Positions 63,068-64,000 of a stretch of DNA of 64,000 bases are shown here, piece by piece; positions within the stretch are counted from its first letter, which is position 1, and every line of letters begins with the position of its first letter. Source of the DNA: CALBTQ01 sp036725605 (lineage in GTDB: Bacteria > Lernaellota > Lernaellaia > Lernaellales > Lernaellaceae); the NCBI GenBank assembly GCA_036725605.1, contig DAIMDW010000002.1:124001-188000 (forward strand), in the 5' to 3' direction. Made by a program: the position numbers and the translations under genes. The notes beneath the pieces are model-generated. The model worked only from the letters and a program-made list of their open reading frames with translations. It had not been told where the DNA came from and searched no databases.

Positions 63068-63466
63068 CTAGCTTTTCGCTTTCTTCACTTTTCCAGTCGC
63101 TTGAAATAGCTGCAACACCTTCTCACGCAAATATTTCTGAACAAACGAGTGCATCGTGCCGTCCGGATAAATCAGTCGATTGCCGATGAGAAACTGCTGG
63201 CGCTTGTCAAATCCCATTGGCGAAGCACCGCTTTTCTCCTGCCACTCCTTCGGATCATACTGCGCGTGGTCCCAGAGCCATTGCCAGATTTCGTTTTCAC
63301 AATCCGACACACACTCCAACGAATCGTCTTTCCATGAAACATCGGTGTTCGACCAGGCGATGAGCAGCTTCATCTTCTGCGGATCATCCGCGATGAGCAG
63401 CACCACTTCCGGCTTCTCGTTCTCCTTGAACCAGGCCAGCTTTTCACTTAACACCGGGTGATTCAT
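63068..63466 (-). CDS. Hypothetical protein, 132 aa, first gene of the ParB-methyltransferase operon
   Basis: I do not recognise a family. It is soluble and acidic with several Trp (IWQWLWDHAQYDPKEWQE); the C terminus is Lys-rich (KVKKAKS). It lies 31 bp upstream of the ParB-methyltransferase gene on the same strand. The central CVSDCENEIW contains two Cys. The position suggests an accessory factor of the modification operon. Confidence 0.55.
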   Translation of the reverse strand: MNHPVLSEKLAWFKENEKPEVVLLIADDPQKMKLLIAWSNTDVSWKDDSLECVSDCENEIWQWLWDHAQYDPKEWQEKSGASPMGFDKRQQFLIGNRLIYPDGTMHSFVQKYLREKVLQLFQATGKVKKAKS

Positions 63467-63792
63467 TGGCCGACTCGGGAAAAATGGGAAGGAAAAACGG
63501 CAAGAACAAGTTTATGGTGGTTATTCATTCAACACTCTCCAATAACGCGCCTGAACCAAATCCGATGTTTCAACCATTCAGGCTTAATCGACCATCACTT
63601 TAACCCGTAATTTTGTACGAGTCAAGCGGTAACAGAAAATTTTTCGCAAATCCTCTTTCGAATTCCGGATCACTGTTTATTACAATGTCTTTTTATAAGT
63701 TATTTGCAGTTTTCATTGAACGGAAAAATGGCGCACCATAGAAAAGCAATAACGCCCAAACTGCACATATTCTTGTAAACAAATAGAAATTC
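63467..63792. other. Intergenic region before tRNA-Sec
   Basis: AT-rich, no supported gene. Likely promoter region of the five-gene minus-strand operon and downstream flank of the tRNA. Confidence 0.4.
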
Positions 63793-63890
63793 TGGCGGAA
63801 GTGGATGGGAATCGAACCCACCAGGGCCGGGATTAGCGACCCTCACCGGGTTTGAAGCCCGGGCGGCACACCAGTTACCGTTCCACTTCC
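63793..63890 (-). tRNA. selC: tRNA-Sec (anticodon UCA)
   Basis: 98 nt including encoded CCA. The 8-bp acceptor stem is GGAAGTGG / CCACTTCC with discriminator G, the anticodon stem-loop is CCGGGCTTCAAACCCGG (anticodon TCA), and the variable arm is long. The T-loop segment is GGGTTCGATTCCC. The extended acceptor, UCA anticodon and long variable arm are diagnostic of selenocysteine tRNA. In enterobacteria this gene is a known integration site for genomic islands. Confidence 0.95.
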
Positions 63891-64000
63891 ATGACGATGC
63901 TTGACGTCTCGGTCGGAACCGAGCCCAAAACGTGCCCTAAATTCGCATTTGCGTCAATCCTGCCGTAATAAAGTTCGTATCCGCCGCAATAAAAAGTTTG
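63891..64000. other. Right edge, no feature recognised
   Basis: 110 bp with no gene or clear regulatory signal. Confidence 0.5.

Overview
The window is about 64 kb of a moderately GC-rich bacterial chromosome scaffold with one 100-N assembly gap (4225-4324). No rRNA or other phylogenetic marker is present. Exported proteins with long Asp/Thr linkers, Cys-rich modules of the CDDG...C type, RCC1 and SBBP propellers, a large HD-GYP/receiver signalling locus and GH3 and collagen-like lipoproteins suggest a Gram-negative, environmental, deltaproteobacterial or Myxococcota/Lernaellota-like organism. That placement is an inference. A selenocysteine tRNA near the right edge shows that the host lineage can encode selenoproteins; I recognised none in the window.

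Layout. 0-19 kb: surface or secreted proteins carrying Asp-rich linkers (RCC1 propeller, SBBP propeller, lipoproteins, a formylglycine-generating-enzyme-like lipoprotein, a GH3 lipoprotein), interspersed with a DUF2157/GDYXXLXY membrane pair, a TIGR00027-type methyltransferase, a phosphopantetheinyl transferase and a sulfotransferase. 20-30 kb: a six-gene signalling operon with a solute-sensing histidine kinase, a stand-alone receiver, two REC-HD-GYP proteins, a REC-PAS-kinase-REC-pseudoREC hybrid and a REC protein with a degenerate HD-GYP domain. 30-34.6 kb: a PLP aminotransferase, class II aldolase and FGGY kinase operon diverging from a TetR regulator across a palindromic operator. 35-38.9 kb: radical SAM protein, CoA-disulfide-reductase-like flavoprotein, receiver, hypothetical. 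38.9-44.6 kb: an AT-rich four-gene operon (phosphoglucomutase-like, CofD/YvcK-like, HAD, membrane-anchored PLD-like protein) unlike its surroundings in composition. 44.9-48.8 kb: two multi-spanning PTPS_related/YfhO-like proteins. 48.8-51.3 kb: three tandem collagen-like paralogues. 52-57 kb: Gfo/Idh/MocA oxidoreductase, a membrane protein and a second RCC1 protein paralogous to the first gene. 57-63.9 kb: Cys-rich lipoprotein, broken DUF523 gene, and an operon of DUF1848, two SPL-like radical SAM enzymes, a ParB-DNA methyltransferase fusion and a small hypothetical protein, ending at tRNA-Sec.

Two themes stand out. First, nine exported proteins share Asp-rich low-complexity linkers in two topologies: five are lipoproteins with the linker directly after the lipobox Cys, and four are Sec-exported proteins with the linker at the C terminus ending exactly in Gly-Cys-Gly-Cys. 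This looks like a C-terminal sorting or anchoring tag that mirrors the N-terminal lipoprotein tether. Second, the AT-rich PGM/CofD/HAD/PLD-like operon and the ParB-methyltransferase/radical-SAM operon beside tRNA-Sec both look horizontally acquired, and I do not recognise either as a described system. No CRISPR array, IS element, integrase or phage structural gene was seen.
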